Positions 17,945-27,594 of a stretch of 64,000 nucleotides of DNA are shown piece after piece. Numbering within the stretch: position 1 is the first letter of the stretch; every line of letters starts with the position of its first letter. The notes under the pieces are model-generated. The model made no database searches and was not told the origin of the DNA. It worked only from the letters and a program-made list of their open reading frames with translations. A program made the position numbers and the translations under genes. This DNA comes from Gloeocapsopsis dulcis (lineage in GTDB: Bacteria > Cyanobacteriota > Cyanobacteriia > Cyanobacteriales > Chroococcidiopsidaceae). The DNA lies in the NCBI RefSeq assembly GCF_032163395.1, contig NZ_CP119968.1:3498001-3562000 (forward strand). The letters are read 5' to 3'.

Positions 17945-19468
17945 ATGAGACAATATTCGCTTTTACGGGTGCTGCGAAAATCCCCTATATTTTCAGTAGT
18001 GCTGCTATTGGCTGTGTCAGGAACAGCTTTAGCAGCAGAAGAGACCACAGTAGACAATGGATTTCTAGCTGGAATTGATGTTGTGTTTTCCGGTTTGGTA
18101 GATGCTTTGTCGCAGGTACTGTTTTTCAGTGTTGCAGGTTTACCATTTATCGTCCTGTGGTTAATTGTCGGTGCAGTTTTCTTTACACTGCGGATGGGCT
18201 TTATTAACTTTCGTGGTTTTGGTCACGCGATCTCTGTCGTTCAAGGTCATTACGATAATCCATCTGAGACAGGAGAGGTGACTCACTTTCAAGCTTTATC
18301 AGCAGCACTTTCAGCAACTGTTGGGTTAGGAAATATTGCTGGGGTGGCGATCGCAATTCAGCTAGGTGGACCAGGCGCGATGTTCTGGATGACAGTTGCT
18401 GGATTACTAGGAATGTCGAGTAAATTTGTTGAGTGTACGCTTGGTCAAAAATATCGCTTGGTGTCACCTGATGGTACAGTCTCTGGTGGTCCAATGCGCT
18501 ATCTATCGCGCGGTTTAGGAGAACTCGGACTACGACCTTTTGGCAGGCTGCTTGCTGGTTTATTTGCAGTTTTATGCATCGGTGGCTCCTTTGGCGGCGG
18601 TAATATGTTTCAGGCAAACCAGTCTTATGCAGCAATCGCTGGAGTTGTCCCTTTGTTTGAGGGACGCAGCTGGCTATATGGGCTAATTTTGGGAGCTATG
18701 GTTGCTTTGGTGATTATTGGTGGTATTCGTCGTATTGGTGGAGTTGCAGAAAGACTCGTCCCTGCAATGTGCTTAGTGTATGTTTTAGCCGCATTGTGGA
18801 TTATTCTAAGTAACTTACCGCAAGTTCCTGCTGCTTTTGGCACAATCGTGCAAGAAGCCTTTGTTCCTCAAGCAGTGACAGGAGGTTTTGTGGGAGTATT
18901 AGTGCAAGGGTTCCGGCGGGCTTCCTTCTCTAACGAAGCTGGTGTCGGTTCAGCGGCGATCGCCCATTCTGCAGCCCGTACAGAAGAACCGATTCGCGAA
19001 GGAATTGTTGCTTTATTAGAACCATTTATTGACACTGTAGTGATTTGTAACATGACGGCGCTAGTCGTTGTGATTACTGGTGTATACACTGAGCAAACCA
19101 ATAGCGGGGTACAGCTAACTAGTACTGCTTTTGCTTCGGTAATTACCTGGTTTCCAATTATTTTGTCACTCGCGGTGTTTCTATTTGCCTTCTCAACGAT
19201 GATTTCCTGGAGTTACTATGGTGAGCGTTGTTGGGCTTACTTGTTTGGCGATCGCTCTACGTTAGTTTACAAAGTAATTTTCGTTATCTTTGTCTTCATC
19301 GGATCTGTCGTCAACTTGGGTGCTGTTCTCGACTTCAGTGACATGATGATCTTGTCTATGGCTTTTCCTAACATCCTGGGTTGCTATCTATTGTCTGGAA
19401 AGGTAGCAGCAGATTTAGAAAGCTATATGAAACGCTTGAACACTGGGCAAATGCCAGTCTATAGATAA
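17945..19468 (+). CDS. alanine/glycine:cation symporter (AGCS family)
   Basis: 507 residues. A likely cleavable signal (residues 1-31, ending ALAA) precedes about ten membrane segments. AGCS features include the GNIAGVAIAIQLGGPGAMFW stretch and FRRASFSNEAGVGSA, the family signature for cation/substrate binding. It imports alanine or glycine with Na+ or H+. Length is slightly above the usual 450-490 because of the signal-like N-terminus. Confidence 0.92.
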   Translation: MRQYSLLRVLRKSPIFSVVLLLAVSGTALAAEETTVDNGFLAGIDVVFSGLVDALSQVLFFSVAGLPFIVLWLIVGAVFFTLRMGFINFRGFGHAISVVQGHYDNPSETGEVTHFQALSAALSATVGLGNIAGVAIAIQLGGPGAMFWMTVAGLLGMSSKFVECTLGQKYRLVSPDGTVSGGPMRYLSRGLGELGLRPFGRLLAGLFAVLCIGGSFGGGNMFQANQSYAAIAGVVPLFEGRSWLYGLILGAMVALVIIGGIRRIGGVAERLVPAMCLVYVLAALWIILSNLPQVPAAFGTIVQEAFVPQAVTGGFVGVLVQGFRRASFSNEAGVGSAAIAHSAARTEEPIREGIVALLEPFIDTVVICNMTALVVVITGVYTEQTNSGVQLTSTAFASVITWFPIILSLAVFLFAFSTMISWSYYGERCWAYLFGDRSTLVYKVIFVIFVFIGSVVNLGAVLDFSDMMILSMAFPNILGCYLLSGKVAADLESYMKRLNTGQMPVYR

Positions 19469-19489
19469 TTGCAAGCCGAGGGGCAGTAA

Positions 19490-19620
19490 AAGTTTTGAGT
19501 TTTGAGTTTTGAAACTGAGTTAACCGCATTACTAACTTAGTGTAGGAAATAATTTGTCATTAACTCCACACTCAACATTCATCACTCATAACTCCCTATT
19601 GTCCATTACTCGGCATGAAA
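19490..19620. repeat. GTTTTGAGTTTTGA / ACTCATAACTC intergenic repeat
   Basis: A run of GAGTTTTGAGTTTTGA followed by ACACTCAACATTCATCACTCATAACTCC. The two halves can pair imperfectly. Similar blocks occur at 28243-28342 and 30880-30968. Confidence 0.6.
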
Positions 19621-19649
19621 AGGTGTATCTTCTAAACAGGAAAAACATT

Positions 19650-20078
19650 ATGACCTGGCTACAGAAAAACCGTGTTTTAGTCCCAATTGACTTTTCTGAA
19701 GAATCGTTTGCTGCTCTTAACCCAGCACGAGAATTTGTGCAAGATTCCTCTCAGTTGTATGTGTTGCATGTTCTTTCTCATCTTCACCCTGCTGAACCAG
19801 GAGTTGTATGGAACACGATAGATGACGAGACACGTAAAAAACACGCGCAAGAAGCACTATACGAGCGCCTCAAAAACTCAGAATATCAGGGCGCTCATCT
19901 AGGTATTTTGGTTGGCGATCCTAGCTCCAAAATTATTGACTACGCTCAGGAAATCAACGCTGATTTGATAGTTATACCATCTCACGGACGTACTGGTCTT
20001 AGTCGTTTCTTTCTTGGTTCAGTAGCAGAACGAGTCATTCGATTTGCTCATTGCCCAGTTGTTGTTTTACGAAAATAA
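19650..20078 (+). CDS. universal stress protein
   Basis: Start ATG 19650 (MTWLQKNRVLVPIDFSEESF) gives 142 residues, the normal single-domain UspA length; the upstream in-frame extension is repeat DNA. The C-terminal nucleotide-binding motif is SHGRTGLSRFFLGSVAERV, ending in HCPVVVLR. Likely ATP-binding stress protein. Confidence 0.9.
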   Translation: MTWLQKNRVLVPIDFSEESFAALNPAREFVQDSSQLYVLHVLSHLHPAEPGVVWNTIDDETRKKHAQEALYERLKNSEYQGAHLGILVGDPSSKIIDYAQEINADLIVIPSHGRTGLSRFFLGSVAERVIRFAHCPVVVLRK

Positions 20079-20231
20079 ATTTACTAATTTAGAAAGACTA
20101 CAAACAAGTCATAACCTTTCTGGTAGTTAAATAATTCAACTACGCTTAAGTATGTGCGATCGCAAAAGTATTTATTAATTTACAGCCTGAATACACTCTT
20201 ATTTTCAATTTTATTGAAATTAAAACTAGTA

Positions 20232-21092
20232 TCATTTACTAGTAAAAGTCTTAAATTTCCGCATAACAGAGCGATAAAGAGGATATATATTACCATACTG
20301 CTGATTCATTAATTTGAAAGCTGTAAGTTCTCTTTCAAAGTTACCTGAATACTGAGAAATCTGCTGTTTAAGTTGATGTTGTGCATATTGGTAAAGCTGA
20401 ATATCTAACTGGTTGTAGCGTTGAATAATCTCTAAAGTTTCCTGTGGTATATTTTCTTTAGGCTGCCGATTTTTAGTTACATTCTCTCTAACATAAAACG
20501 GTGTTTTCCAGTCAAAAATTTTCTTTAGTAAGATAAGTGTTTCATCAAACTTTTCTGTAATTCCTATAACAGAAAAATGTGTTTCTAAGTTTTGCTTAGC
20601 TTTTTCTAAAGCTTTCCCAGTAATTTCATCAAAGCCTACCTTTGATTTATTTACTGCTGCCAGTATTCTAGTTTGACTATTATTAACCTCAGTAGTGATG
20701 CCATTACTTACATATTCTTGTAAAGTTATTTTGTTATCTTTTACTTGTTTATGTAATCTGTGCTGAGGGTTACGAATTACATAGTAGTAGTGAGAAATGA
20801 CTCTGTCTACTGGATCTCGTAGCATTGTAATATAAGTAGAGGGCTGCGGTAGATACTCATGCAAACCAAAACTCATATGCCCTTTCAAGACTTTGATTCT
20901 TTGTCTCTGTTCTTCAGGTAAATTTTTAAACTTATTCGTTGAATCTATAACGTTTAAACCATCAATAGAATAAATAACTTTAGACGAATACTGTCGTTCG
21001 ATTATATTATGTAGCGTACTACCAGAAGCTTTGGGAATATGTAGAAAGATTATTGACTTTTCTTGATTAGAGTCTTGATTTAAGCTTGCCAT
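20232..21092 (-). CDS. sulfotransferase family protein
   Basis: 286 residues. The 5'-phosphosulfate loop is FLHIPKASGSTLHN near residues 16-29, and the 3'-phosphate motif is LRDPVDRVISHYYY. This is the membrane-type (heparan-sulfate/Stf0-like) sulfotransferase family that uses PAPS to sulfate carbohydrates. No predicted glycan genes are adjacent; base composition is more AT-rich than the housekeeping genes around it, and it borders a mobile element, consistent with transfer. Confidence 0.85.
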   Translation of the reverse strand: MASLNQDSNQEKSIIFLHIPKASGSTLHNIIERQYSSKVIYSIDGLNVIDSTNKFKNLPEEQRQRIKVLKGHMSFGLHEYLPQPSTYITMLRDPVDRVISHYYYVIRNPQHRLHKQVKDNKITLQEYVSNGITTEVNNSQTRILAAVNKSKVGFDEITGKALEKAKQNLETHFSVIGITEKFDETLILLKKIFDWKTPFYVRENVTKNRQPKENIPQETLEIIQRYNQLDIQLYQYAQHQLKQQISQYSGNFERELTAFKLMNQQYGNIYPLYRSVMRKFKTFTSK

Positions 21093-21154
21093 CAGAAGCT
21101 ATTCTATGTGGTAATTTGATGTGGTAACTATAATATATTCTATTGATGTTTCTA

Positions 21155-22036
21155 TTATGTTAAGAGCAGCAGGCTACAATGATTACTTTTGACTTCTCCT
21201 CCGCATAAATGACGGGGGATTCTAAACGGATACTGCGTGGTAGGTTGAAACCGTATCACTTTGCGTCTGTTTAGCTGACCAGTGATATCTGCTAGTTTTT
21301 TAGACCAGAAACCTTGTGGCTTATTCTCTTTGAGTGTAGATTGCTTGTTGTACCAACGATTTAGGGACTTAACGTACTTGCCGTCAACAATAAAGCTTAG
21401 TCCTGTATTAGAAAGGCAAGTTAGCCAGTTATTTAAACCTGGATCGATACCTAGCACTTTGTCTTTATCTAGAGAGACATTAACCTGTTCTAACTTATAG
21501 ATAAACTCAGCATAAAAACAGCCATTTCTAGGTAGGATTCGCAATTCCTTGATGTCTGCAAACTTTAAGTTAGATGGCATGGGAATAACAAAGCTATCTA
21601 AGCCAAACCAGCACTTAACTTGTTTGCCTAAAGGGATACGGATCTGGTTATCTTTCAGTTTTACAGCTTGTTTAGGATAAGTTACCAGCGCTAAACCCCC
21701 AGATTTTCTATACTTTGGAGGTTTTGGTTTATTTGTCAATTCTCCTCGATTAAAAGCCTGTTTTAGCTTCTTGAATGACTCAAATGACTCAGCAACAGTT
21801 CTAAGTATTTGTTGTGCCGCTTGCGAGTACAAAGCTTTAAAGTGCTTATTGGTTTTGTACTCTGCGCTGTCTTTGTCGTACTTGCCAATTAGTTTATCTG
21901 CCTTAAAATATAACTGTCTGGCAGAATAGATACCGCAATTAATTAAACTATTTGCTTGTTGGCAAATAAATTCTAAGACTGATTTTAATTTGATATTTGG
22001 GTGCAGCAACATCTGTTGATAACCGTACAAATACAT
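21155..22036 (-). pseudogene. tnpB: TnpB (IS200/IS605), C-terminally replaced
   Basis: 293 residues; TnpB-like up to about residue 258 (KLADITGQLNRR). RuvC-I Asp198 is present in LGIDPGLNNW, but the RuvC-II Glu, the zinc finger and the RuvC-III Asp are all missing. The last about 35 codons are translated right-end DNA of the element. An internal deletion has joined the gene to its own right end, so no nuclease can be made. Confidence 0.82.
21189..21262 (-). ncRNA. 3' end of the TnpB omega-RNA (reRNA) scaffold
   Basis: In TnpB elements the guide RNA overlaps the tnpB 3' end and the right end, with the guide just outside. The minus-strand sequence runs GGTTTCAACC..., then GTTTAGAATCCCCCGTC, then the hairpin and TCAA. 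The terminal scaffold is retained; the first part was lost in the deletion. Confidence 0.5.
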
Positions 22037-22165
22037 TGCCTCCTAGTTAAATAATATACAATATCATAACTTGATTAAATATTAAGATATAATGCAAGAC
22101 TGGCAGAGCTTCAGTATGCCTTTTCTCGTTTTTATCCCCCGCATGAATGACGGGGGCTTTCAACC
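21189..22165 (-). mobile_element. IS605-type element with both terminal hairpins, deleted tnpB
   Basis: On the minus strand the right end carries the hairpin around 21199-21218 (CCCCCGTCATTTATGCGGAG) and ends AGTCAA at 21189. The left end carries CCCCCG (22136-22141) paired with CGGGGG (22151-22156). No tnpA is present, so it could only move with help from elsewhere. Confidence 0.72.
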
Positions 22166-22566
22166 GAAGTGCATGGTAAATCTGTTCTGTCATCGTTGCA
22201 AATCGAAACTTCTACGGTGAATAGGTGATTTTCGATACTTGTGACTATTGCCGTAGCATTCTCGCCTTTGTCCATGATGAAAGTGGCATCCGTGCCGATA
22301 CAGCTACCGATTGTCTCTGCTTCCTCCCTTAAAAAGTAACGAACGGTTTACCGTTATGAAGAAATAAGAAATTACTGGTTACTTTCTGATAGTCCTGAAG
22401 CAGAGGAATCTCTTGATATCCTCCATAGTTGGCATCCCATGCTGAGTATGTTTAACAATCCAGTGCCAAAACTACCACCAATTCAAAAGGATGCAGCTTA
22501 AATTTTCAGTAACACCGCAGCTTGTTGAATTACGGTGTTTTATTTGGACAAAGTAGGTATGCTACG
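22166..22566. other. region with gene remnants only
   Basis: Two short fragments without starts are visible: a minus frame about 22131-22350 (GSCIGTDATFIMDKGENATAIV) running into the IS605 left end, and a plus frame ending TAA at 22499-22501 (DSPEAEESLDILHSWHPML). Neither could be assigned to a family. Confidence 0.4.
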
Positions 22567-22824
22567 ATGCAAGAAATCTTTATCCTCACTGAACACGCAC
22601 AAGAGAGGTTACAGAAAAGAAAAATAAAGCAGGAATGGATACTTCGAGCTATACAAGAACCAGATTTAACACGACCTCATGAGAATCTTCCTGACCGTGA
22701 ACACGTATTCAAGAAAATTGAGGAGTATGAAGGTAGGGTTCTTAAGGTTGTTAAATCTAAAGAAGGACTACCATTCACTATCTATACGGTTCACGTTGAT
22801 AGAGGTATGAAGGGTAAGGTTTGA
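22567..22824 (+). CDS. DUF4258 protein, toxin-like partner
   Basis: From ATG 22567, 85 residues (MQEIFILTEHAQERLQKRKI); upstream in-frame codons are not protein-like. The H-x6-R..R arrangement (LTEHAQERLQKR) is the DUF4258 signature, a small RelE/ParE-like fold group found with DUF2283. One base separates its stop from the next start. Probably the toxin half of a toxin-antitoxin-like pair; activity unproven. Confidence 0.78.
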   Translation: MQEIFILTEHAQERLQKRKIKQEWILRAIQEPDLTRPHENLPDREHVFKKIEEYEGRVLKVVKSKEGLPFTIYTVHVDRGMKGKV

Positions 22825-22825
22825 T

Positions 22826-23086
22826 ATGAAAATTGATTATAGTACCGATGCGGTTTACATTGAATTTAACACCAAGCCAGCAGTAGATTCTATTGAAATA
22901 GTAGACGGTGTTATTTTTGACCTGGATGAAGATGATGAGGTTACTGGTGTTGAAATACTTGATTTGAAGTACAAGACACCAGAACAGATTAAGAAGATTC
23001 ATCAATACACTGAATACCCTATCAAGCCTGAGTATCTGCAACAGTTAAAAGATTTATTTGGCAGTGCTATTCCGTGTGGTGTGTAG
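22826..23086 (+). CDS. DUF2283 protein, antitoxin-like partner
   Basis: 86 residues starting MKIDYSTDAVYIEF, followed by VDGVIFDLDEDDEVTGVEILD, the DUF2283 consensus. Acidic and short, coupled to the DUF4258 gene with a 1-bp gap. Such pairs are frequent in cyanobacteria next to mobile DNA. The last about 15 residues (LFGSAIPCGV) fall outside the conserved part. Confidence 0.78.
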   Translation: MKIDYSTDAVYIEFNTKPAVDSIEIVDGVIFDLDEDDEVTGVEILDLKYKTPEQIKKIHQYTEYPIKPEYLQQLKDLFGSAIPCGV

Positions 23087-23328
23087 ATAAAGGAATAGTC
23101 CTAGCTCGATTTGTTTTCGTTGATTTTATCTAGCAACTCTTAAAATCAATAGCTTCCATTGGAATACTTCCTCTTTTACTTCTCGTTTTCATTTGTTGAG
23201 TATTCCTTGAGTATTCAGAGGAAGGAATATTAGGTTTTAAGACTCTCGAACCAGTGATGCTGACGAACGCAAGGTTCGGCTGCGTCGTTGACCGATACGA
23301 TGTTTGAGTGCTATGATGTTTTTTCTAT

Positions 23329-23402
23329 GGACGTATAGCTCAGTTGGTTAGAGCGCTACGTTGACATCGTAGAGGTCCCCCGTTCGAGCCGGGGTACGTC
23401 CA
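23329..23402 (+). tRNA. trnV: tRNA-Val (anticodon GAC)
   Basis: 74 nt that fold as a cloverleaf: acceptor GGACGTA/TACGTCC, D-stem GCTC/GAGC, anticodon stem CTACG/CGTAG with loop TTGACAT (anticodon GAC), T-stem CCCCG/CGGGG with loop TTCGAGC, discriminator A, CCA not encoded. It is the target of the CAST homing guide at 6962. Confidence 0.96.
23346..23367 (+). other. CAST PAM and protospacer inside tRNA-Val
   Basis: GGTT at 23346-23349 fits the NGTN PAM of Cas12k; the 18 bases that follow (23350-23367) are identical to the guide at 6962-6979. The transposon end begins 57 bp after the PAM. Confidence 0.8.
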
Positions 23403-23406
23403 TTCT

Positions 23407-23514
23407 TGTAAAGTACCAAATTATATGTCATCGGTGACACGCTTGTGTCATCGTGACTAATTGTTTGTCGTTGTGACTAATTAGATATTGCTTAAGTGCT
23501 AGTGACAAATTAAT
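23407..23514 (+). mobile_element. target-proximal end of a type V-K CAST (TnsB-binding repeats), truncated
   Basis: Starts TGTAAAGTACCAAATTAT, then carries the TnsB-type motif several times: TGTCATCGGTGACA, TGTCATCGTGACTAATT, TGTCGTTGTGACTAATT and GTGACAAATTAAT. Spacing and sequence closely resemble the left end of the Scytonema CAST as I remember it. It begins 5 bp after the tRNA-Val 3' end, where a tRNA-homing V-K element should insert. Cut off after 108 bp by IS copy B; no tnsB, tnsC or tniQ follows. Confidence 0.83.
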
Positions 23515-24207
23515 CAGGACTTACGCAAGAGTCATTTGAATGGACGGATGCTGGAGTTGTGCAATCAAATAATCTCAGAGCATCCCGTGCTTGATCTGGT
23601 AGATAGTCTTACTGCTGTGGTAGGCAATCGAATTGAGCCGAATCCAAACGAGTAAGGCACAAGCAAGATGATTGCGTTGAATGCGAGGTTTACGACATTG
23701 GCAAGCTGCGAGTGCGGTTAAGTGCTTCAACTCACGGTGAAACTCCTCAATCTGAAGAGCGGATGCCACAGGCATCTTGCACAGCATCAGTGTCAGCTTG
23801 GGCTAAGTCGTTGGTGGCGACAAATTCCGTCGTGTTGGTAGCAACAGTGACTCGCAACAGTTTCACCTTTTTAACTTTCGGGAAGCCTGGGATGTTGAGC
23901 AACTTGCCTTGCTGCACATCGCTATCACTCCAGACCAGTTCATCCCCGCGCACGTACGGCGCACTGCCGCCACTATCATCGACGCGACGGTTGGTTTTGA
24001 GTGGGCAGTAATACACGCCGAATTGGTCGATTTGCCCCATCAACTTCGGTGTTGCGTACCAGCTATCCATCAAGACGGTACGAAACGATAACTGCTTGCT
24101 GTAGACTACTCCCTTCAGCATGTCGGCAACATCATCCAACTTACTTTGTCCATCCCCATCCGGGTCATCGACTATCGAGTCGATTGGGGATGGCTGTAGC
24201 AGCAGTT
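23515..24207 (-). mobile_element. IS copy B, right end missing
   Basis: Collinear and nearly identical with the first 693 bp of copy A (offset 16501), with the same internal deletion and the same frameshift in the transposase. It ends after CAGCAGTT, where copy A continues with another 199 bp to its terminal repeat. The right border falls inside the penicillin-acylase remnant. Confidence 0.85.
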
Positions 24208-24873
24208 GTTGCTCCATAAATATCAACACCAGGAGCTTGCAACTGTGCTTCGTACCACAAAAACCGATCTGACCACAACAAATGTGGATTGGCGAGTAAC
24301 ATAGCATGACCATTCGCTGAACGAGAAGGTGCGATCGCCCAAGCATTAGATCCTGCCGAGTATTTTTCCTCCACTCCTGCAACTTACGCCGGATTCACAA
24401 CAAACGTGAAATACAGTAACCGCTGCAAATGCGCTAACACATCTTCTGGATTTACTGGTAACACAACTTCAACTTCATCATCAATCAAGTCACCATGTTC
24501 CTGTGCATACGCATTAATTCCCGCAGCAAAAGCTTCAAGATAACTTTGAAAAGCTGGACTTTGTAAATGATACCAACGACGTGCCCGCTCAGGCACACCC
24601 ATCGTCAACACCCAGCGATCTGAATTTAGATAATTCTCCCTGTCCATAAAGCCGCAACAAGAGATCTCCATGACTCTGCATCTGCGCCCAACCAAAAACC
24701 TGAAAAGCACCACGCGCATCCTTGCCAATCACATGAGGAACACCATACGTATCCCAAAGAATCTCCGTCGTTGTCGGCAAAATTGCCCTACCATACCCCC
24801 CAACCAGCAACACAACAATCAACCCTAAAATCACCAATCCAAATTGCAAAAACCTCCTTTTTACTCCACACAA
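24208..24873 (-). pseudogene. penicillin/acyl-homoserine-lactone acylase, decayed
   Basis: The minus strand encodes the start of a penicillin-amidase-family protein: a membrane/signal helix ([14 protein letters not shown]), [22 protein letters not shown], then a frame change with apparent loss of about 10 residues after LYGQ, then [17 protein letters not shown] interrupts it between NPA and [11 protein letters not shown]. The catalytic N-terminal Ser of the beta chain is still visible in GSNAWAI. About 45 residues later IS copy B cuts it. Three independent lesions; not functional. Intact relatives include cyanobacterial AHL acylases. Confidence 0.82.
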
Positions 24874-24930
24874 ACGACAAAACCTCCCCTACATCTTCTC
24901 TCTGCGTACTCTGCACCTAGTAAGGTTTGT

Positions 24931-25752
24931 TCAAGCGATCGCACCTTTCACCTTCCGACTCAAAGGAATACACATCGGCGTTCCCGCAACTGGATCAGCA
25001 ATAATCCGAGAATCCAATCTAAATACCTCACGCACCATCTCCTCCGTCATCACCTCTTGAGGAGTTCCGTGTGCATAAATCCCGCCCTGCTTCAGCGCGA
25101 CTACATAATCTACATACCGACAAGCTTGATTTAAATCATGCAACACCATCACCAAAGTTCTACCTTGTGCGTGATTCAACTCCTGCAACAAATCCAACAC
25201 CTCAATTTGATGCGCCAAGTCCAAAAAAGTCGTTGGTTCATCCAACAGCAAAATTTCCGTATCCTGTGCTAGCGCCATTGCAATCCAAGCGCGTTGTCGT
25301 TGTCCACCAGATAGTGTATCAAGTTCGCGTTCAGCAAACTCTGTCATTGCTGTAATTTTTAACGCTAACTCTACCAACTGCTCATCTTCTGGCGACCATT
25401 GCTGCAGCCAACTTTGATAAGGATATCGTCCGCAAGCGACTAAATCTCTAACTGTCAAACCTTCTGGAGCAACAGGTGATTGCCCAAGAATACCCAATTG
25501 CTTAGCAACTTGTTTAGTCGATAATTTAAACACATCTTTTGCATCTAGGTACACAGCCCCCGATCGCGGTTTGAGTAATCTTGCCAACCCTCGTAATAGA
25601 GTTGATTTACCGCAGCCATTTGCACCCACTAAAGCGGTCATTTTCCCTTTGGGAATTGCCAGATCCAAGTTTTTGATAATTGCTGCTTTGTCGTAAGCAA
25701 GCGTAAGACGGTGAGTTGATAGTCGGTTTGGCGAGGAAGCTTTCAAAGTCAT
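24931..25752 (-). CDS. iron-siderophore ABC transporter ATP-binding protein (FecE/FepC-like)
   Basis: 273 residues: Walker [10 protein letters not shown] (43-51), signature [12 protein letters not shown], Walker [13 protein letters not shown], and the FecE-type [11 protein letters not shown]. It would power uptake of ferric siderophore or cobalamin. No permease or binding-protein gene is next to it on either side within the window, so it is an orphan or its partners lie elsewhere. Confidence 0.9.
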   Translation of the reverse strand: MTLKASSPNRLSTHRLTLAYDKAAIIKNLDLAIPKGKMTALVGANGCGKSTLLRGLARLLKPRSGAVYLDAKDVFKLSTKQVAKQLGILGQSPVAPEGLTVRDLVACGRYPYQSWLQQWSPEDEQLVELALKITAMTEFAERELDTLSGGQRQRAWIAMALAQDTEILLLDEPTTFLDLAHQIEVLDLLQELNHAQGRTLVMVLHDLNQACRYVDYVVALKQGGIYAHGTPQEVMTEEMVREVFRLDSRIIADPVAGTPMCIPLSRKVKGAIA

Positions 25753-26100
25753 CTTTTGTAATTGGACACCAATAAAGCGTTGTGGTAGTACAAATTACCA
25801 AACTTGCAAGTTAGTTCGTCACATTGTCACGACACTCAACTTTCAAGAAGTCCTTAGAGATCAATGCGAAAACGACACAGAGTTTGTGTTTGATTCTCCG
25901 TGTTGCCATTGTGTGCGAGAAATAACACTAAGGATTACTTTATACTTATTGCGACTAATTATCAAGTTTTTGAGTAGCGATCGCGCTCAATTTATCACAT
26001 CTGCGATTGGTGGCTTCACTAAATTTTCAAATCTTCAGTACTATAAGTAACGCATCCAGGCAAAATATTAAGAATGCTGTGAGTTCAAGAGCGTAGTTCT
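25753..26100. other. divergent promoter region, nothing further identified
   Basis: 348 bp between the divergent ABC gene and the mannosyltransferase. One HIP1-like site; no convincing Fur box or hairpin was recognised. Confidence 0.45.
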
Positions 26101-27594
26101 ATGTACTTTGCAAAAAAATCTCTCCAGCGATCACGTGGAACGCAGCGCCAAGGGCGATCGCCGTGGTTTTGGCTAGGAATGTTAGCAGTATTCCTGGTGT
26201 CTCTTAGTCTACGGTTTTGGCAACTGAGTCGGTTTAACACCTTAGTATTTGATGAAGTTTACTACGCTATTTTTGCCAATAACTATCTCACTCGCACTCA
26301 GTTTTTTGATGGGCATCCACCTTTAAGCAAATACATTCTTGCTGTAGGAATGTGGATTGGTAGTCATCTTCCCTTTGGACAAGATGTCGTTAACAGTCTG
26401 ACAGGTTCTTTACGATCTCCATGGAGTTATCGTTGGTTAAACGCGCTAACTGGATCTTTGATTCCCTTAGTCATTGCCGGAATTGCGTACCAAATAAGTT
26501 ACAGCCGTACTTATGCTTTTATTGCGGCTTTATTTGCGGCTGCTGATGGCTTGTTTTTAGTGGAGTCGCGCTATGCGTTGAACAACGTTTACTTAGTGAT
26601 TTTTGGACTACTAGGACAATTGTGTTTTTTACTAGCTTTGCAGCATAAAAAACGACGCCATGTATGGCTAATGCTTGCTGGAATTGCTTTTGGTGCAACT
26701 GTGTCAGTGAAGTGGAATGGCTTATGGTTTTTATTGGGAACTTATAGTATATGGATAGCTGGATGGCTGAGTTGGTTACTTCCCCAACGCTACAGTAGTT
26801 ATCAAAGTCAGTTTATTCAAGTTTCCTCGTCTTTAGTCAATCTCAGACAAACTAAGCTTTGGCATATTGTCTTTTATTTAGGCATTGTTCCAGTCGCCTT
26901 TTACAGCATTCAGTGGATTCCTCACTTATTACTGAATCCATCTCCAAACTTTTGGGAAGTACAGCAAAAAATTCTGTCTTACCATCAAAACATTGGCAGC
27001 GGTGCTGATGTCCATCCTTACTGTTCTTCTTGGCTCAGTTGGCTTTTTATGGTTAGACCTGTAGCTTACTTTTACTACATAGCTCAGTCTACAACAGCGC
27101 CAATATCAATTGTGGGACCACCGCTGCCTGCAAGCTATGCTCGCGTGATTTATGATGTTCATGCTATAGGGAATCCTATCTTGTGGTGGCTGTCAACGGT
27201 AGGAATTGTCACTTTGCTGTGGAGACTAGTAAGACGCTTCGTCACCGTTTGGGTCACTCATACTAAACGCTTGTCTGATCGCACATCACCTACAGATACT
27301 TGGGTTGCCTTGTACTTAGTCATAAACTGGTTAACCAATCTACTACCCTGGGTAAGAGTAACGCGGTGTACGTTTATTTATCACTACATGGGCGCTTCAG
27401 TGTTTGCAGGACTTGCGATCGCCTGGCTAGTCGCTCGCTGGATACAAAGTTACTCTTTACTATCGCGGGCAGTTGCAATTACAATCATTTTCCTCATCCT
27501 GGCAGCCTTTGTCTTTTGGATGCCAATTTATCTTGGTTTACCATTAACCCCAGAAAGTTATCGATTACGGATGTTATCGCCTACGTGGATTTAG
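26101..27594 (+). CDS. dolichyl-phosphate-mannose-protein mannosyltransferase family (GT39)
   Basis: 497 residues with about ten membrane segments. The first luminal loop has the PMT acidic motif (LVFDEVYYAIFANNYL) and FFDGHPPLSKYILA, matching the FDVHPPLGK motif of protein mannosyltransferases. It likely uses a polyprenyl-phosphate sugar to glycosylate proteins outside the membrane. The 3' end overlaps convergent trmB by 4 bp. Confidence 0.88.
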   Translation: MYFAKKSLQRSRGTQRQGRSPWFWLGMLAVFLVSLSLRFWQLSRFNTLVFDEVYYAIFANNYLTRTQFFDGHPPLSKYILAVGMWIGSHLPFGQDVVNSLTGSLRSPWSYRWLNALTGSLIPLVIAGIAYQISYSRTYAFIAALFAAADGLFLVESRYALNNVYLVIFGLLGQLCFLLALQHKKRRHVWLMLAGIAFGATVSVKWNGLWFLLGTYSIWIAGWLSWLLPQRYSSYQSQFIQVSSSLVNLRQTKLWHIVFYLGIVPVAFYSIQWIPHLLLNPSPNFWEVQQKILSYHQNIGSGADVHPYCSSWLSWLFMVRPVAYFYYIAQSTTAPISIVGPPLPASYARVIYDVHAIGNPILWWLSTVGIVTLLWRLVRRFVTVWVTHTKRLSDRTSPTDTWVALYLVINWLTNLLPWVRVTRCTFIYHYMGASVFAGLAIAWLVARWIQSYSLLSRAVAITIIFLILAAFVFWMPIYLGLPLTPESYRLRMLSPTWI

